Positions 41,126-50,442 of a stretch of DNA of 64,000 nt are shown here, piece by piece (within the stretch, counting starts at the first letter, position 1; the number at the start of each line of letters is the position of its first letter). The DNA is from Nocardioides sp. BGMRC 2183. GTDB taxonomy: Bacteria; Actinomycetota; Actinomycetes; Propionibacteriales; Nocardioidaceae. The stretch is taken from the NCBI GenBank assembly GCA_008123405.1, contig VSSA01000013.1, positions 1-64,000 of the forward strand, given 5' to 3'. Both the position numbers and the translations under genes were made by a program. The notes under the pieces are model-generated. The model worked only from the letters and a program-made list of their open reading frames with translations. It searched no databases and was not told where the DNA came from.

Positions 41126-42925
41126 TCAGCGGTAGAGGTCGGTGATCTCGCCGCGGAACTCGCGCATCACCACGTTGCGCTTGAGCTTGAGGCTCGGCGT
41201 GATCTGGCCGGCCTCCTCGGTCCAGTCCTCGGCGAGGATGGTGAACTTCCGGATCGATTCGGCCTTCGAGACCGCCTGGTTGGCGTCCTCGACAGCTGCC
41301 TCGATCTCGGCGCGCAGGTCGGGATCGTCGACGTTGTCGGCGACCGTCCCGGTCTTGCCGTGGCGCTCGGCCCAGTCCTCGAACACCTCGGGGTCGATCG
41401 TGACCAGCGCACCGATGAAGGGCTGGCCGTCGCCGACGACGAGGCACTGGCTGACCAGATGGTGGGCACGCAGGCGGTCCTCGAGCACGGCCGGTGCGAC
41501 GTTCTTGCCGCCGGCGGTCACCAGGATCTCCTTCTTGCGGCCGGTGATCCGGACGAAGCCCTCGTCATCGATCTCCCCGACGTCACCGGTGTGGAACCAG
41601 CCACCGTCGCTGAGCGCCTCCACGGTGGCCTCCGGATTGCGCCAGTAGCCGGTGAAGACCTGACCTCCGCGGAACAGCAGCTCACCGTCGTCGCTGACCC
41701 GGACGCTGGTCCCGGGCAGCGGGCGGCCCACGGTGCCGACCTTCTGTGCGTCCGGAAGGTTCACGGTCAGGGCGGCGGTGGTCTCGGTGAGTCCGTAGCC
41801 TTCCAGCACGGTCAGACCGATCCCGCGGTAGAAGTGCCCGAGCCGCTCGCCCAGGGGTGCACCACCGGAGACGGCGTAGGTGCAGTTGCCGCCCAGAGCG
41901 GTGAGCAGCTTGCCGTAGACCAGCTTGGCGAAGAGCGCGTGCTGGGCCCTGATCCGCAGCGGCACGCGGCCCTGGTCCAGCGCCCGGGAGTAGCTGATCG
42001 CGACCTCGGCGGCCCGGTTGAAGATCCGTCCCTTGCCCTCGGCGGCCGCCTTCTGTGACGCGGTGTTGAAGACCTTCTCGAAGACCCGTGGGACAGCCAG
42101 GATGAAGGTCGGCTTGAACGCGTCGAGTGAGGGCAGCAGGTTCTTGATGTCGGCGCTGTGGCCGAGCCGGGTGCCGGCCTTGATGCAGCCGACCTGGATG
42201 ATCCGGGCAAAGACGTGGGCCAGCGGGAGGAAGAGCAGCGTGGAGGCGCCCTCGGTGTCGAAGAGCCGCTGCAGCTCGTGGACCGCGACGCCGAGCTCGG
42301 TCTCGAAGTTGCCGTGGGTCAGCATGCAGCCCTTCGGGCGACCGGTGGTCCCCGAGGTGTAGATCAATGTCGCGAGGTCGTCCGGCCCCGCTTGGGTACG
42401 ACGCCGCTCGATCTCCTCCTCCGCGACCGTCTCCCCGAGCCGGACGAGCTCGTCGACCGCCCCGTCCTCGAAGGCCCACACGTGCTCCAGCGCCGACAAT
42501 CCGGAACGGACCGAGTCGATCCGCTCCAGATGTGCGGCGTCCTCGGCGACGACCGCCCGCGCCTCGGAGTCGGCGAGGATCCAGGAGATCTGCTCGGCCG
42601 AGGAGCTCTCGTAGATCGGCACCGTGACCGCGCCGGCGAACCAGATCGCATAGTCCAACAGCGTCCACTCGTAGCGGGTGCGCGAGATCAGCGCGACCCG
42701 GTCGCCGGGCTCGATGCCTGCTGCGGCCAGACCGCGGGCGACGGCGACCACCTCGGTGCGGAAGTCTGCGGCGCTCACGTCCTCCCACGGCTGGTCCTCG
42801 GCCACCGGGCGACTGAACAGCACCCGGTCCGGGGTGTCGACGGCGTTGCGGACGACATCGTCGGTCAGGTTGCCGGTGCTGGGAATCGCCACCGTCGGTG
42901 GGTTCGAGTACTCGCGCACGTTCAC
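41126..42925 (-). CDS. Long-chain fatty acid-CoA ligase (FadD15-like)
   Basis: The protein (599 aa) is an ANL-superfamily enzyme activating fatty acids through acyl-AMP. Visible motifs are TLIYTSGTTGRPKGCML (P-loop), EGYGLTETTAALTVN, WFHTGDVGEIDDEGFVRITGRKKE (with the hinge Asp/Arg) and SLKLKRNVV with the C-terminal catalytic Lys region. Two start codons are possible, GTG 42925 and GTG 42919; the latter has GAGGAG at better spacing. It is divergent from the SRPBCC gene. Confidence 0.93.
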   Translation of the reverse strand: MNVREYSNPPTVAIPSTGNLTDDVVRNAVDTPDRVLFSRPVAEDQPWEDVSAADFRTEVVAVARGLAAAGIEPGDRVALISRTRYEWTLLDYAIWFAGAVTVPIYESSSAEQISWILADSEARAVVAEDAAHLERIDSVRSGLSALEHVWAFEDGAVDELVRLGETVAEEEIERRRTQAGPDDLATLIYTSGTTGRPKGCMLTHGNFETELGVAVHELQRLFDTEGASTLLFLPLAHVFARIIQVGCIKAGTRLGHSADIKNLLPSLDAFKPTFILAVPRVFEKVFNTASQKAAAEGKGRIFNRAAEVAISYSRALDQGRVPLRIRAQHALFAKLVYGKLLTALGGNCTYAVSGGAPLGERLGHFYRGIGLTVLEGYGLTETTAALTVNLPDAQKVGTVGRPLPGTSVRVSDDGELLFRGGQVFTGYWRNPEATVEALSDGGWFHTGDVGEIDDEGFVRITGRKKEILVTAGGKNVAPAVLEDRLRAHHLVSQCLVVGDGQPFIGALVTIDPEVFEDWAERHGKTGTVADNVDDPDLRAEIEAAVEDANQAVSKAESIRKFTILAEDWTEEAGQITPSLKLKRNVVMREFRGEITDLYR

Positions 42926-43064
42926 TCCTCGTCGCCGGTGGCGTGTCGTTCGGGTGGCGTTGTGTCAGGCAGAAGCCGAACGGCCCGAGGTTACCGCCGA
43001 GTCGGCCCCGCTGGCCGTATCGACCCCTCGGTGGATCCGGGCTCGGTTCCGGTACCCTTCGCCC

Positions 43065-43520
43065 ATGGCCGAACAGACCTCGTCATCGATCGACATCGAT
43101 GCCCCGGCCGCGGAGGTGATGGCGGTCATCGCCGACTTCGCCGCGTACCCCACCTGGGCCAAGGGCGTGACGGTGTGCGAGGTCCAGGAGCGCTACTCCG
43201 ACGCCGACCCCGACGCCCGGGGGCGGGCCCGTGAGGTCTTCTTCGCGCTCGACGTCTCTCCGATCAAGGACGAGTACACCCTTGCGTACCAGTGGGACGG
43301 GGACCGCTCGGTCACCTGGAGCCTGGTCGAGGGCAAGATGCTGCGCTCGCTGGACGGTGCCTACGTCCTCCGGGAGTCCGGTGGCCGCACCGAGGTCACC
43401 TACCGACTCGCGCTGGACGTCTCGATCCCGCTGATCGGCATGCTCAAGCGCAAGGGCGAGAAGATCCTGATCGACACCGCGCTCAAGGGGCTCAAGAAGC
43501 GCGTCGAGTCCGGCGCCTGA
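43065..43520 (+). CDS. SRPBCC-fold (START-like) lipid/hydrophobic ligand-binding protein
   Basis: A 151-residue helix-grip protein: SIDIDAPAAEVMAVIADFAAYPTWAKGVTVCEV at the N terminus, then YQWDGDRSVTWSLVEGKMLRSLDGAY and a C-terminal helix. Members bind hydrophobic ligands or act as cyclases, and the ligand here is unknown. ATG 43065 is 6 nt after TACCCT (43053-43058), so it is leaderless. The same gene often stands beside the ArsA-like ATPase and ROK kinases in actinobacteria. Confidence 0.88.
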   Translation: MAEQTSSSIDIDAPAAEVMAVIADFAAYPTWAKGVTVCEVQERYSDADPDARGRAREVFFALDVSPIKDEYTLAYQWDGDRSVTWSLVEGKMLRSLDGAYVLRESGGRTEVTYRLALDVSIPLIGMLKRKGEKILIDTALKGLKKRVESGA

Positions 43521-43563
43521 GCGCCCCGGTCACGGGGACAGTCGGGCGGACGGGGTCGGACGC

Positions 43564-44793
43564 GTGCGCATCATCCTCTTCACCGGCAAGGGCGGTGTCG
43601 GCAAGTCTTCGGTCGCCGCCGGTACCGCGGCGCTGGCCGCCGCGGCCGGCCGCCGCACGCTGGTGATCTCGACCGACGCGGCGCATTCGTTGGCCGACGC
43701 CTACCAGGTGCCTGCTGCCGCCGTCGGACCCGACCCGATCGAGGTCGCCCCCCGGCTCCACCTCCAGCAGGTCGACGCCCAGCTGCGGTTCGAGCAGTCC
43801 TGGGCGGAGGTGCAGCGCTATCTGCTCACCGTGCTTGACGCGGCGGGCATGGACCCCGTCGCGGCGGAGGAGATGACCGTCATCCCCGGGGCCGAGGAGG
43901 TCCTGGCGCTGCTCGAGGTGCGGCTCCAGGCGCGCTCAGGCGCGTGGGAGGTGATCGTGGTCGACTGCGCTCCGACCGCTGAGACACTCCGACTGCTGGC
44001 TCTGCCGGAGGCGCTCGGCTGGTACCTGGAGCGGCTGCTGCCGATCCAACGCGGCCTGGTCAAGGCACTGCGTCCGGTGCTGACCCGCGCCGCGGGCGTG
44101 CCGATGCCGCACGACTCGGTCTTCGACGCGATCACCCGGCTCCACGACGAGCTCGACGAGGTCCACGCGCTGCTCTCCGGACCGACCGCCACCGTGCGCC
44201 TGGTGCTCACCCCCGAACAGGTGGTGCTGGCTGAGGCACGGCGGGCCTTCACCAGCCTGTCGCTCTTCGGATACCGGGTCGACGGCGTGGTGGCCAACCG
44301 GGTCTTCCCGGCCGACGACGCCGATCCGTGGCGTGCCGGCTGGGTGGCAGCACAGGCTGCGGTGCTCGACCGCGTCCAGCAGTCCTTCGCCGGGATCGCG
44401 TTGTGGCATTCGGAGTATCAACCGGGCGAGCCGGTGGGGGTGGAGGGACTTCGCGCATTCGCCGCCGCCCTCTACGGCACGGACGACCCCCTGCGGCTGC
44501 CGAGCGGCGACGGTCCGTTCCGGATCAGCCGCACCGATCGCGGCGACGCCGTGGTGCACCTGGCGCTGCCGTTCGTCTCACGCGCGGACGTGGATCTGGC
44601 CCGCAACGGCGACGAGCTCGTGGTGACCGTAGGCTCGGCCCGACGACTGCTGACACTGCCTGCCGGGCTCTCCCGGATGTCGGTGGCCGCGGCGCGGGTG
44701 CTCGACGGCGAGCTGCAGGTCCGGTTCACCCCGGCCGACCACGACTTCACCCCGGCCGACCACGACCAGGCGACGAGCCGAGGAGCACGATGA
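43564..44793 (+). CDS. ArsA/GET3-like ATPase
   Basis: The protein (409 aa) starts with the deviant Walker A IILFTGKGGVGKSSVAAG, has STDAAHSLADAY (switch I), VIVVDCAPTAETLRLLALPE (switch II), and a C-terminal alpha/beta domain with DELVVTVGSARRLLTLP. No arsenic genes are nearby, so a membrane-protein targeting or chaperone role is as likely as oxyanion transport. Near the end a 21-bp direct repeat encodes FTPADHD twice, a recent in-frame duplication. Its stop overlaps the next ATG. Confidence 0.9.
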   Translation: MRIILFTGKGGVGKSSVAAGTAALAAAAGRRTLVISTDAAHSLADAYQVPAAAVGPDPIEVAPRLHLQQVDAQLRFEQSWAEVQRYLLTVLDAAGMDPVAAEEMTVIPGAEEVLALLEVRLQARSGAWEVIVVDCAPTAETLRLLALPEALGWYLERLLPIQRGLVKALRPVLTRAAGVPMPHDSVFDAITRLHDELDEVHALLSGPTATVRLVLTPEQVVLAEARRAFTSLSLFGYRVDGVVANRVFPADDADPWRAGWVAAQAAVLDRVQQSFAGIALWHSEYQPGEPVGVEGLRAFAAALYGTDDPLRLPSGDGPFRISRTDRGDAVVHLALPFVSRADVDLARNGDELVVTVGSARRLLTLPAGLSRMSVAAARVLDGELQVRFTPADHDFTPADHDQATSRGAR

Positions 44794-45248
44794 CCGATCA
44801 GGACCCGAGCGAGGAGCAGATCGGCAGCGTCGCCGAGGAGGCCGCCAAGCTCTTCGGCGCCTTCGCCGACGTGGCACGTCAGCACGGGGCCGACGCCGCC
44901 GGGGGAGTGACCGGGCTCGCCGGCCAGGCGGCGGCGTTCACCCGTGAGCTCAATGACCATCTGGCGACCGGGGACCCCGAGTGCCGATACTGCCCGGTGT
45001 GTCGAGCCGTGCACGTGGTGCGGCAGACGTCACCGGAGGTCCGCCAGCACTTGGTCACAGCGGCGTCCTCGCTGCTGCAGGCGGTCGCCGGGCTGCTCGA
45101 GACCGTCCCACCGGCCGGGGACCGCGGGGAGCCGAGCCCGCGCGGCGGGGTGGAGAAGATCGACCTGGACGGCGGACCGGCCGCCACCGGCGACCACGAT
45201 GCCACCGCACCCGGTGGCTCCGGAGCGGACGAGGACGAGACCTGGTGA
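44790..45248 (+). CDS. DUF5304-like protein with CxxC
   Basis: The protein (152 aa) is acidic and Ala/Gly-rich, with an amphipathic N-terminal helix (EEAAKLFGAFADVARQHG) and a central DPECRYCPVCRAVHVVRQTSPEVRQHL, where three cysteines may bind a metal or form a disulfide. The tail is disordered. The same small protein lies between ArsA-like and glucokinase genes in Streptomyces. ATG 44790 overlaps the ArsA-like stop; its own stop overlaps the glucokinase ATG. Function unknown. Confidence 0.75.
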   Translation: MTDQDPSEEQIGSVAEEAAKLFGAFADVARQHGADAAGGVTGLAGQAAAFTRELNDHLATGDPECRYCPVCRAVHVVRQTSPEVRQHLVTAASSLLQAVAGLLETVPPAGDRGEPSPRGGVEKIDLDGGPAATGDHDATAPGGSGADEDETW

Positions 45249-46198
45249 TGACGCAGAACCTTCCCGCCTGCGGGATCGACATCGGGGGCACGAAGATCGC
45301 CGGCGCCCTGGTCGCCGCCGACGGCACGATCCTGGTCGAGGACCGGGTGGAGTCCCCGGCCACCGAGCCGAGTGCCATCGAGGCGGCAGTGGCCGCGCTG
45401 GTGACCCGACTCGCCGACGGTCAGTCCGTCGCGGGAGTCGGCGTCGGTGCCGCCGGTTACGTCGACGCGGCGCGCAGGACCGTCCGGTTCGCTCCCAACA
45501 TCGCCTGGCGCGACGAACCGCTGGCCGCCGATCTCAGTCGGCTCACCGGCCTCCCGGTCATCGTCGAGAACGACGCCAACGCGGCCGCTTGGGGCGAGTT
45601 CCGGTACGGCGCCGGGCGCGACGTGGACGACCAGTTGATGGTCACCGTCGGGACCGGTGTCGGCGGCGGCGTGATCATCGACGGCCGGTTGCTGCGCGGC
45701 GCGTTCGGCTCGGCGGCCGAGATCGGCCACGTCGGCGTCGTACCGGACGGCGAGCAGTGCGGCTGTGGCAACCGTGGATGCCTGGAGCAGTACGGCAGTG
45801 GCACCGCGCTGGTGCGCGCGGCCCGTGGTGCGGCGCGGGGCGATGCGATCAGGGCACGCGCCCTGTTGGACCGTGCCGGGGGTGACCCGGACGCGATCAC
45901 CGGTCAGATGATCACCGCGGCCGCGCACGAGGGCGACCGGTTCGCCGTCGAGCAGTTCGAGCGGCTCGGCTACTGGCTCGGGTACGGCATCGCCTCGATC
46001 GGCGCGGTGCTCGACCCGGCGGTCGTGGTGATCGGCGGGGGTGTCAGCGAGGCCGGCGGGCTGTTGCTCGACCCGCTGCGCGACTCCTACCAGAAGGCAC
46101 TGTCGGGACGCGGCTACCGCCCGGAGGCGGAGATCCGCCCGGCCGAGCTCGGCAACGGCGCCGGCGTGATCGGCGCCGCCGACCTGAGCCGCGCCTGA
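45248..46198 (+). CDS. glk: ROK-family glucokinase
   Basis: The protein (316 aa) phosphorylates glucose with ATP. It has the N-terminal phosphate loop CGIDIGGTKIAGALV, the sugar-binding VENDANAAAWGEF, VTVGTGVGGGVIIDG, and the ROK zinc/sugar motif EIGHVGVVPDGEQCGCGNRGCLEQYGSG with His and three Cys. ATG 45248 overlaps the previous stop by one base; GTG 45245 is possible. It resembles the actinobacterial glucokinase that mediates carbon repression. Confidence 0.92.
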   Translation: MTQNLPACGIDIGGTKIAGALVAADGTILVEDRVESPATEPSAIEAAVAALVTRLADGQSVAGVGVGAAGYVDAARRTVRFAPNIAWRDEPLAADLSRLTGLPVIVENDANAAAWGEFRYGAGRDVDDQLMVTVGTGVGGGVIIDGRLLRGAFGSAAEIGHVGVVPDGEQCGCGNRGCLEQYGSGTALVRAARGAARGDAIRARALLDRAGGDPDAITGQMITAAAHEGDRFAVEQFERLGYWLGYGIASIGAVLDPAVVVIGGGVSEAGGLLLDPLRDSYQKALSGRGYRPEAEIRPAELGNGAGVIGAADLSRA

Positions 46199-46215
46199 CC
46201 GGGGCCGGTCCGAGG

Positions 46216-47166
46216 ATGAGCAGCGATGAGGTCCACGTCGGCGTGGACGTGGGCGGCTCGAAGATCCTTGCTGTCGCGCTGCGCCCGTCGGGCGGCAACG
46301 CCGGCACGGCCGTGACCGACCGGGAGCCGGAGGTCGTCGCGACCGCGACCCGGCCGATGCCCGGTCGAGAGGCGCCGACCGGCGAGCTCGAGGCGGCCAT
46401 CCTCGTTGCGGTGGCCGAGGCGCGAGGCGAGACAGCACTGGGAGGGGTCGGTCTCTCGGTCGCAGGTCTGGTCGACGCCGCGGGGGAGCACCTGCGGTTC
46501 GCCGCCCACCTGCCGTGGCGTGCGGCGCCGCTGCGGCGTCGCTTCGAGGAGCTCCTGGCCACACCGGTTCGGCTGGCCAACGACGCCAACTGCGCTGCGT
46601 ACGCGGAGATCGTCGCCGGTGCCGCACGCGGGATCTCGTCGGGACTGCTGGTCACGGTCGGCACTGGGATCGGCGGCGCCGTGATGATGGGTGGCCAGGT
46701 CGTCCGCGGGGCTCACGGGGGCGCTGGCGAGTTCGGGCACATGCAGGTGGTGCCCGACGGGCTCGCGTGTGAGTGCGGGCTCCGCGGCTGCTGGGAGCAG
46801 TACTGCAGCGGTCGCGCCCTGGAGCGGGTGGTGCGGGTCGCCGTGGGCACTCATCTCGACGGCCCGGAGGTGGCGGCGCTGGCTCGCGCCGGCGACACCG
46901 TCGCGCGGGAGGCGATCGCCTCGATCGGCACCTGGCTGGGCGTCGGGACGGCCGGCCTGGTCTCTGCCTTCGACCCGGAGGTCGTAGTGATCGGCGGTGG
47001 GGTCTCCGCGGTCGGCGACCTGCTGTTGGAGCCGGCTCGGCGCGCGCTCGCCGACTCGCTGCAGGGCACCGACTATCGGGAGGTGCCGGCCCTGGTGCCG
47101 GCTCGGTTCGGTCCCGAAGCGGGCGCGATCGGGGCCGCGCTGTACTCGCTGGACGGCATCGGCTGA
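46216..47166 (+). CDS. Second ROK-family sugar kinase
   Basis: A protein of 316 residues, a tandem paralogue of the previous gene, 17 bp downstream. It has VGVDVGGSKILAVAL, LANDANCAAYAEI, VTVGTGIGGAVMMGG and EFGHMQVVPDGLACECGLRGCWEQYCSG with the full zinc Cys set. All catalytic positions appear intact, so it is a working kinase with perhaps another substrate preference (glucose, N-acetyl-sugar or polyphosphate as donor). Confidence 0.88.
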   Translation: MSSDEVHVGVDVGGSKILAVALRPSGGNAGTAVTDREPEVVATATRPMPGREAPTGELEAAILVAVAEARGETALGGVGLSVAGLVDAAGEHLRFAAHLPWRAAPLRRRFEELLATPVRLANDANCAAYAEIVAGAARGISSGLLVTVGTGIGGAVMMGGQVVRGAHGGAGEFGHMQVVPDGLACECGLRGCWEQYCSGRALERVVRVAVGTHLDGPEVAALARAGDTVAREAIASIGTWLGVGTAGLVSAFDPEVVVIGGGVSAVGDLLLEPARRALADSLQGTDYREVPALVPARFGPEAGAIGAALYSLDGIG

Positions 47167-47185
47167 GGGCGCTCAGCGCACGTTC

Positions 47186-47656
47186 TCAGACCCGGGAGCC
47201 GTCGTCCCAGGGATCGCGCGGCGTGCCGGGCGAGCGAGCCAGAAGGTAGCCGAAGCCGCCGATGAAACCGATCACCATCGCCCAGCCCAGCCAGATCGGG
47301 ATCTGGATACCCGCGATCATGCAGACCAGCAGCGCCGCGGGCGAGCCGAAGACACCGATCCACGCGATCAGACGGTCGAGCGGAGGCCGCGGCACCGGGG
47401 GAGGCGGCGGTGGGATGTAGCGCCCCTCGTCCTCGAGGTACGCCGACTCCGGCTCGTCAGCCCCGTCAGCCCCGTCAGCCTCGTCGATCGTGTCACCGGG
47501 GATCGGCTCCGCGCCGTCCGTGATCTCGGGCTCAGGGTGGGAGCCTCCCGGCACGGCGTCCTGATCGTCGAGGACGGCACGCTCGCCGTAGTTGGCCACG
47601 ATCGCGGCCCAGGCAGCGTCCTCGGCCGACTCCTTCGGCTCCTCCTCGCGGGGCAC
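47186..47656 (-). CDS. Acidic small membrane protein
   Basis: The protein (156 aa) has an acidic, disordered N-terminal half with a DGADGADE microrepeat and a poly-proline run (PPPPPPVPRPP), then two membrane helices (about 95-115 and 117-138). No known domain is recognised. GTG 47656 is 7 nt after TAATCT (minus strand), a leaderless signal. It is convergent with the second ROK kinase. Confidence 0.72.
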   Translation of the reverse strand: MPREEEPKESAEDAAWAAIVANYGERAVLDDQDAVPGGSHPEPEITDGAEPIPGDTIDEADGADGADEPESAYLEDEGRYIPPPPPPVPRPPLDRLIAWIGVFGSPAALLVCMIAGIQIPIWLGWAMVIGFIGGFGYLLARSPGTPRDPWDDGSRV

Positions 47657-47666
47657 GGTAGCCAGA

Positions 47667-48470
47667 TTACTGCGTGGCGCCAGCGTCGCTGCCGGCCCCG
47701 GTGACCCGGGCGACGAACGCCGCGGAGGCGTCGAAGATCACCGGGGCGTCATGGTCCAGCGTGGCCACATGGAACGAGTCGTGCAGCGCGACGCGGGTGA
47801 CATCGGTGCTGCCGACGCCGCCCAGGATGAGTGGCTCGCTCGCGTCGTCCACGACGTTGTCGACGGCCGAGCGCAGGTACAGCAGGGGAGCAGTGACCCG
47901 GGGGAGGTCGGCGACCAGCGGACGCCAGCCCTGCATCATCGAGTGTGCCGCGCGCAGCGGCGTACGGGTGTAGGCCGGCTCGCTGACCCCCGGCTTCTTG
48001 ATGTCGCCGGCGATCCCGGGGAACGAACCGACGACGTGCTTGAGGACCGGCAGCAGGCGCACGTCGTGACGTCGGGTCGCGACCGCCGGGTTGACCACCA
48101 TCACCCCGGCCACCTCCTCGCCGCGGTCGGCGGCCAGCCGGAGGGCCAGCGCACCGCCCATCGACAGGCCCCCGACGACGACGGCGTCATGGTCGGCGCG
48201 GAGCCGGTCGAACTCCCCGCGCAGCTCGCCCAGCCAATCCGCCCAGGAGTGGGTGTTGAGGTCTTGCCACGTGGTGCCGTGCCCAGGCAGACGCGGTACG
48301 GCGACGCCGTACCCGAGTGCGGCGAGGTGCTCCCCCCACGGCCTCATCGACGCCGGCGAGCCGGTGAAGCCGTGGCTCAACAGGACACCGACCCGGCGAC
48401 CACCGGTCAGCTCGGGACGGGCATCGACGGTGAGCGGCTCGGCGCCGGGAAGGAAGGCAGGTGTGGGCAC
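47667..48470 (-). CDS. Alpha/beta hydrolase (carboxylesterase / monoacylglycerol lipase-like)
   Basis: The protein (267 aa) has the oxyanion segment VLLSHGFTGSPASMRPW, nucleophile elbow VVGGLSMGGALAL (Ser near residue 100), the acid in LRSAVDNVVD and catalytic His in DSFHVATLDHD. It matches bacterial carboxylesterases of the Est30/thermostable lipase type acting on short or medium acyl esters. The GTG start faces PlsC across 38 bp, suggesting shared control of lipid-related genes. Confidence 0.88.
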   Translation of the reverse strand: MPTPAFLPGAEPLTVDARPELTGGRRVGVLLSHGFTGSPASMRPWGEHLAALGYGVAVPRLPGHGTTWQDLNTHSWADWLGELRGEFDRLRADHDAVVVGGLSMGGALALRLAADRGEEVAGVMVVNPAVATRRHDVRLLPVLKHVVGSFPGIAGDIKKPGVSEPAYTRTPLRAAHSMMQGWRPLVADLPRVTAPLLYLRSAVDNVVDDASEPLILGGVGSTDVTRVALHDSFHVATLDHDAPVIFDASAAFVARVTGAGSDAGATQ

Positions 48471-48508
48471 GGGCAGATTCTGGCACTGCCGGGGACTACG
48501 CTGCTGCC

Positions 48509-49222
48509 GTGCTCTACTGGTTCCTCAAGTTCGTCGCCCTCGGACCACTGCTCAAGGCCGTCTTCCGGCCCAAGGCGTCCGGGGTCGAGAACGTCCCCGA
48601 GGAGGGACCGGCGATCCTGGCCAGCAACCACCTCTCCTACGCGGACTGGCTCTTCATGCCGCTGGTGGTGCCACGGATGGTCCGGTTCGTGGCCAAGGCG
48701 GAGTACTTCACCTCGCCGGGCATGAAGGGCTGGGCACAGAAGACCTTCTTCTCCGGCACCGGCAACATCCCGATCGACCGCTCCGGCGCGGACGCCGCTG
48801 CTGGCGCGCTGATCTCGGCCAAGCGCGTGCTCGGCGAGGGCGGCCTCTTCGGGATCTATCCGGAGGGCACCCGCTCCCACGACGGCCGGCTCTACCGGGG
48901 CAAGACCGGGATCGCCCGACTCGCGCTGGAGACCGGTGTGCCGGTGATCCCGGTGGCCGTCGTCGGCACCGACCTGGTTGCGCCACCGGGCAAGAAGTTC
49001 GGGCGCTACACCCGGCCGGTGGTCAGGTTCGGCACGCCGCTCGACTTCTCCCGCTATGCCGGCATGGAGAACGACCGCTACATCCTGCGCTCGATCACCG
49101 ACGAGATCATGTACGAGATCATGAAGCTCTCGGGCCAGGAGTACGTCGACATGTATGCGACCAAGGCCAAGGAGCTCTCCAAGCGGCCCGATGGTCCTGA
49201 CCAGCAGAAGCTGGCGTCCTGA
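48509..49222 (+). CDS. 1-acyl-glycerol-3-phosphate acyltransferase (PlsC-like)
   Basis: The protein (237 aa) has an N-terminal hydrophobic helix, the acyltransferase motifs SNHLSYADWL (HX4D), GTGNIPIDRSG, YPEGTRSHDG and VPVIPVAVVG. It transfers an acyl chain to lysophosphatidate or a related acceptor. GTG 48509 is 6 nt after TACGCT (48497-48502), so leaderless. Confidence 0.92.
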   Translation: MLYWFLKFVALGPLLKAVFRPKASGVENVPEEGPAILASNHLSYADWLFMPLVVPRMVRFVAKAEYFTSPGMKGWAQKTFFSGTGNIPIDRSGADAAAGALISAKRVLGEGGLFGIYPEGTRSHDGRLYRGKTGIARLALETGVPVIPVAVVGTDLVAPPGKKFGRYTRPVVRFGTPLDFSRYAGMENDRYILRSITDEIMYEIMKLSGQEYVDMYATKAKELSKRPDGPDQQKLAS

Positions 49223-49293
49223 TCACACCGGAGCCGCCGAGCCGGGCGGGGGTCCTCGGGCGACCCGGCGCCGCCGCGCGTGCCGCGGTCGCC

Positions 49294-50442
49294 GTGGAGT
49301 CGCGGATGTTCCGGGCGTTGGCCTGGCTCCGGATCGCCCTGCTGGCCAACGCCGTCGGGCTCAACGTCTATCGCGACAACTTCGACCATCCGGCCGCGGG
49401 ATGGGTCAGCGTCGGCGTGATGGTGGTCTGGACGGGTGTCGCGCTGGTGCGCTACCGGCGTCCCGAGCATCGAACGCAGGCACTGCTGATCGCCGATCTC
49501 GGTGTCGCCGCGGCGATGATGGCGGTGACTCCGCTGATCAAGGGGTCCTGGTTCTCCGCGACCATTCCAGGCTTCTGGGTCGCCGGCGCGCTCTTCGCCT
49601 GGGGCATCCGATACGGCTGGCGCGGCGGCCTGTTCGCCGGCGTGGTGCTGGCCGGCATCGACCTGATCGCTCGTGAGCACATCGAGCAGAAGGACTACAG
49701 CCTCGTCTTCCTGATGGTGCTCGGCGGGGCGACCGTGGGCTATCTCTGCGGGTCGCTGCAGGAGATGGCCGCCGAACGCGATCGCGCCCAGCGCCGTGCC
49801 GCCGCCGAGGCCGAGCGCACCCGGCTCGGTCGCGCCGTGCACGACGGCGTGCTGCAGGTGCTCGCCCTGGTGCAGCGCCGCGGGGCCGAGCTCGGTGGCA
49901 CCGGGGCGGAGCTCTCCCGACTCGCTGCCGAGCAGGAGGAGGCACTGCGCGCGTTGATCCGGGTGCAGAGCGCGGTGGACACCGAATGGCCGACGAACGC
50001 CGCGACGGCCGACCCGCCGACTGAGACGGACCTCGCCTCCGCGCTGGGCGCGCTGGCGGCGCGGCGCCACGCCGAGGTGGCGCTGCCCGGTAGCCCGGTA
50101 CTGCTCCCGACCGAGGCGGTCGGCGAGCTGCTCGGCGCCGTCGGCGCCTGCCTGGACAACGTCGCCCGCCACGTCGGGGAGGACGCGCCGGCGTGGATCC
50201 TGCTGGAGGACCTCGGCGACCGGGTCGTGGTCTCGGTGCGCGACGAAGGTCCGGGGATCCCCGAGGAGCGCCTGGCGGCCGCCGAGGCCGACGGCCGGTG
50301 GGGCGTGTCGGAGTCGATCCGCGGCCGACTGCGCGACCTGGGTGGGCAGGCGCGACTGGAGACCGGCCCGCACGGCACCGAGTGGGAGCTGGAGCTGCGC
50401 CGCGACCCGGCGGCGACCGATGATCGGGAGGCACGACGGTGA
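49294..50442 (+). CDS. Histidine kinase with DUF5931-like membrane sensor (MacS type)
   Basis: The protein (382 aa) has about five N-terminal helices (8-150), the phosphoacceptor helix RLGRAVHDGVLQVLALVQRRG (His near 182) and a degenerate-looking but present ATPase domain (GELLGAVGACLDNVARH N-box, VSVRDEGPGIPEERL G-box). The organisation resembles MacS of the streptomycete MacRS pair. The start (GTG 49294) is not certain. It overlaps the next gene by 4 bp. Confidence 0.87.
   Translation: MESRMFRALAWLRIALLANAVGLNVYRDNFDHPAAGWVSVGVMVVWTGVALVRYRRPEHRTQALLIADLGVAAAMMAVTPLIKGSWFSATIPGFWVAGALFAWGIRYGWRGGLFAGVVLAGIDLIAREHIEQKDYSLVFLMVLGGATVGYLCGSLQEMAAERDRAQRRAAAEAERTRLGRAVHDGVLQVLALVQRRGAELGGTGAELSRLAAEQEEALRALIRVQSAVDTEWPTNAATADPPTETDLASALGALAARRHAEVALPGSPVLLPTEAVGELLGAVGACLDNVARHVGEDAPAWILLEDLGDRVVVSVRDEGPGIPEERLAAAEADGRWGVSESIRGRLRDLGGQARLETGPHGTEWELELRRDPAATDDREARR

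Noticed and set aside
43564-44793. Arsenite efflux ATPase as part of an arsenic resistance locus
   Set aside because: No arsB, arsR, arsC or acr3 gene is nearby; the neighbours are SRPBCC, DUF5304-like and ROK kinases, so only the ATPase family is named.
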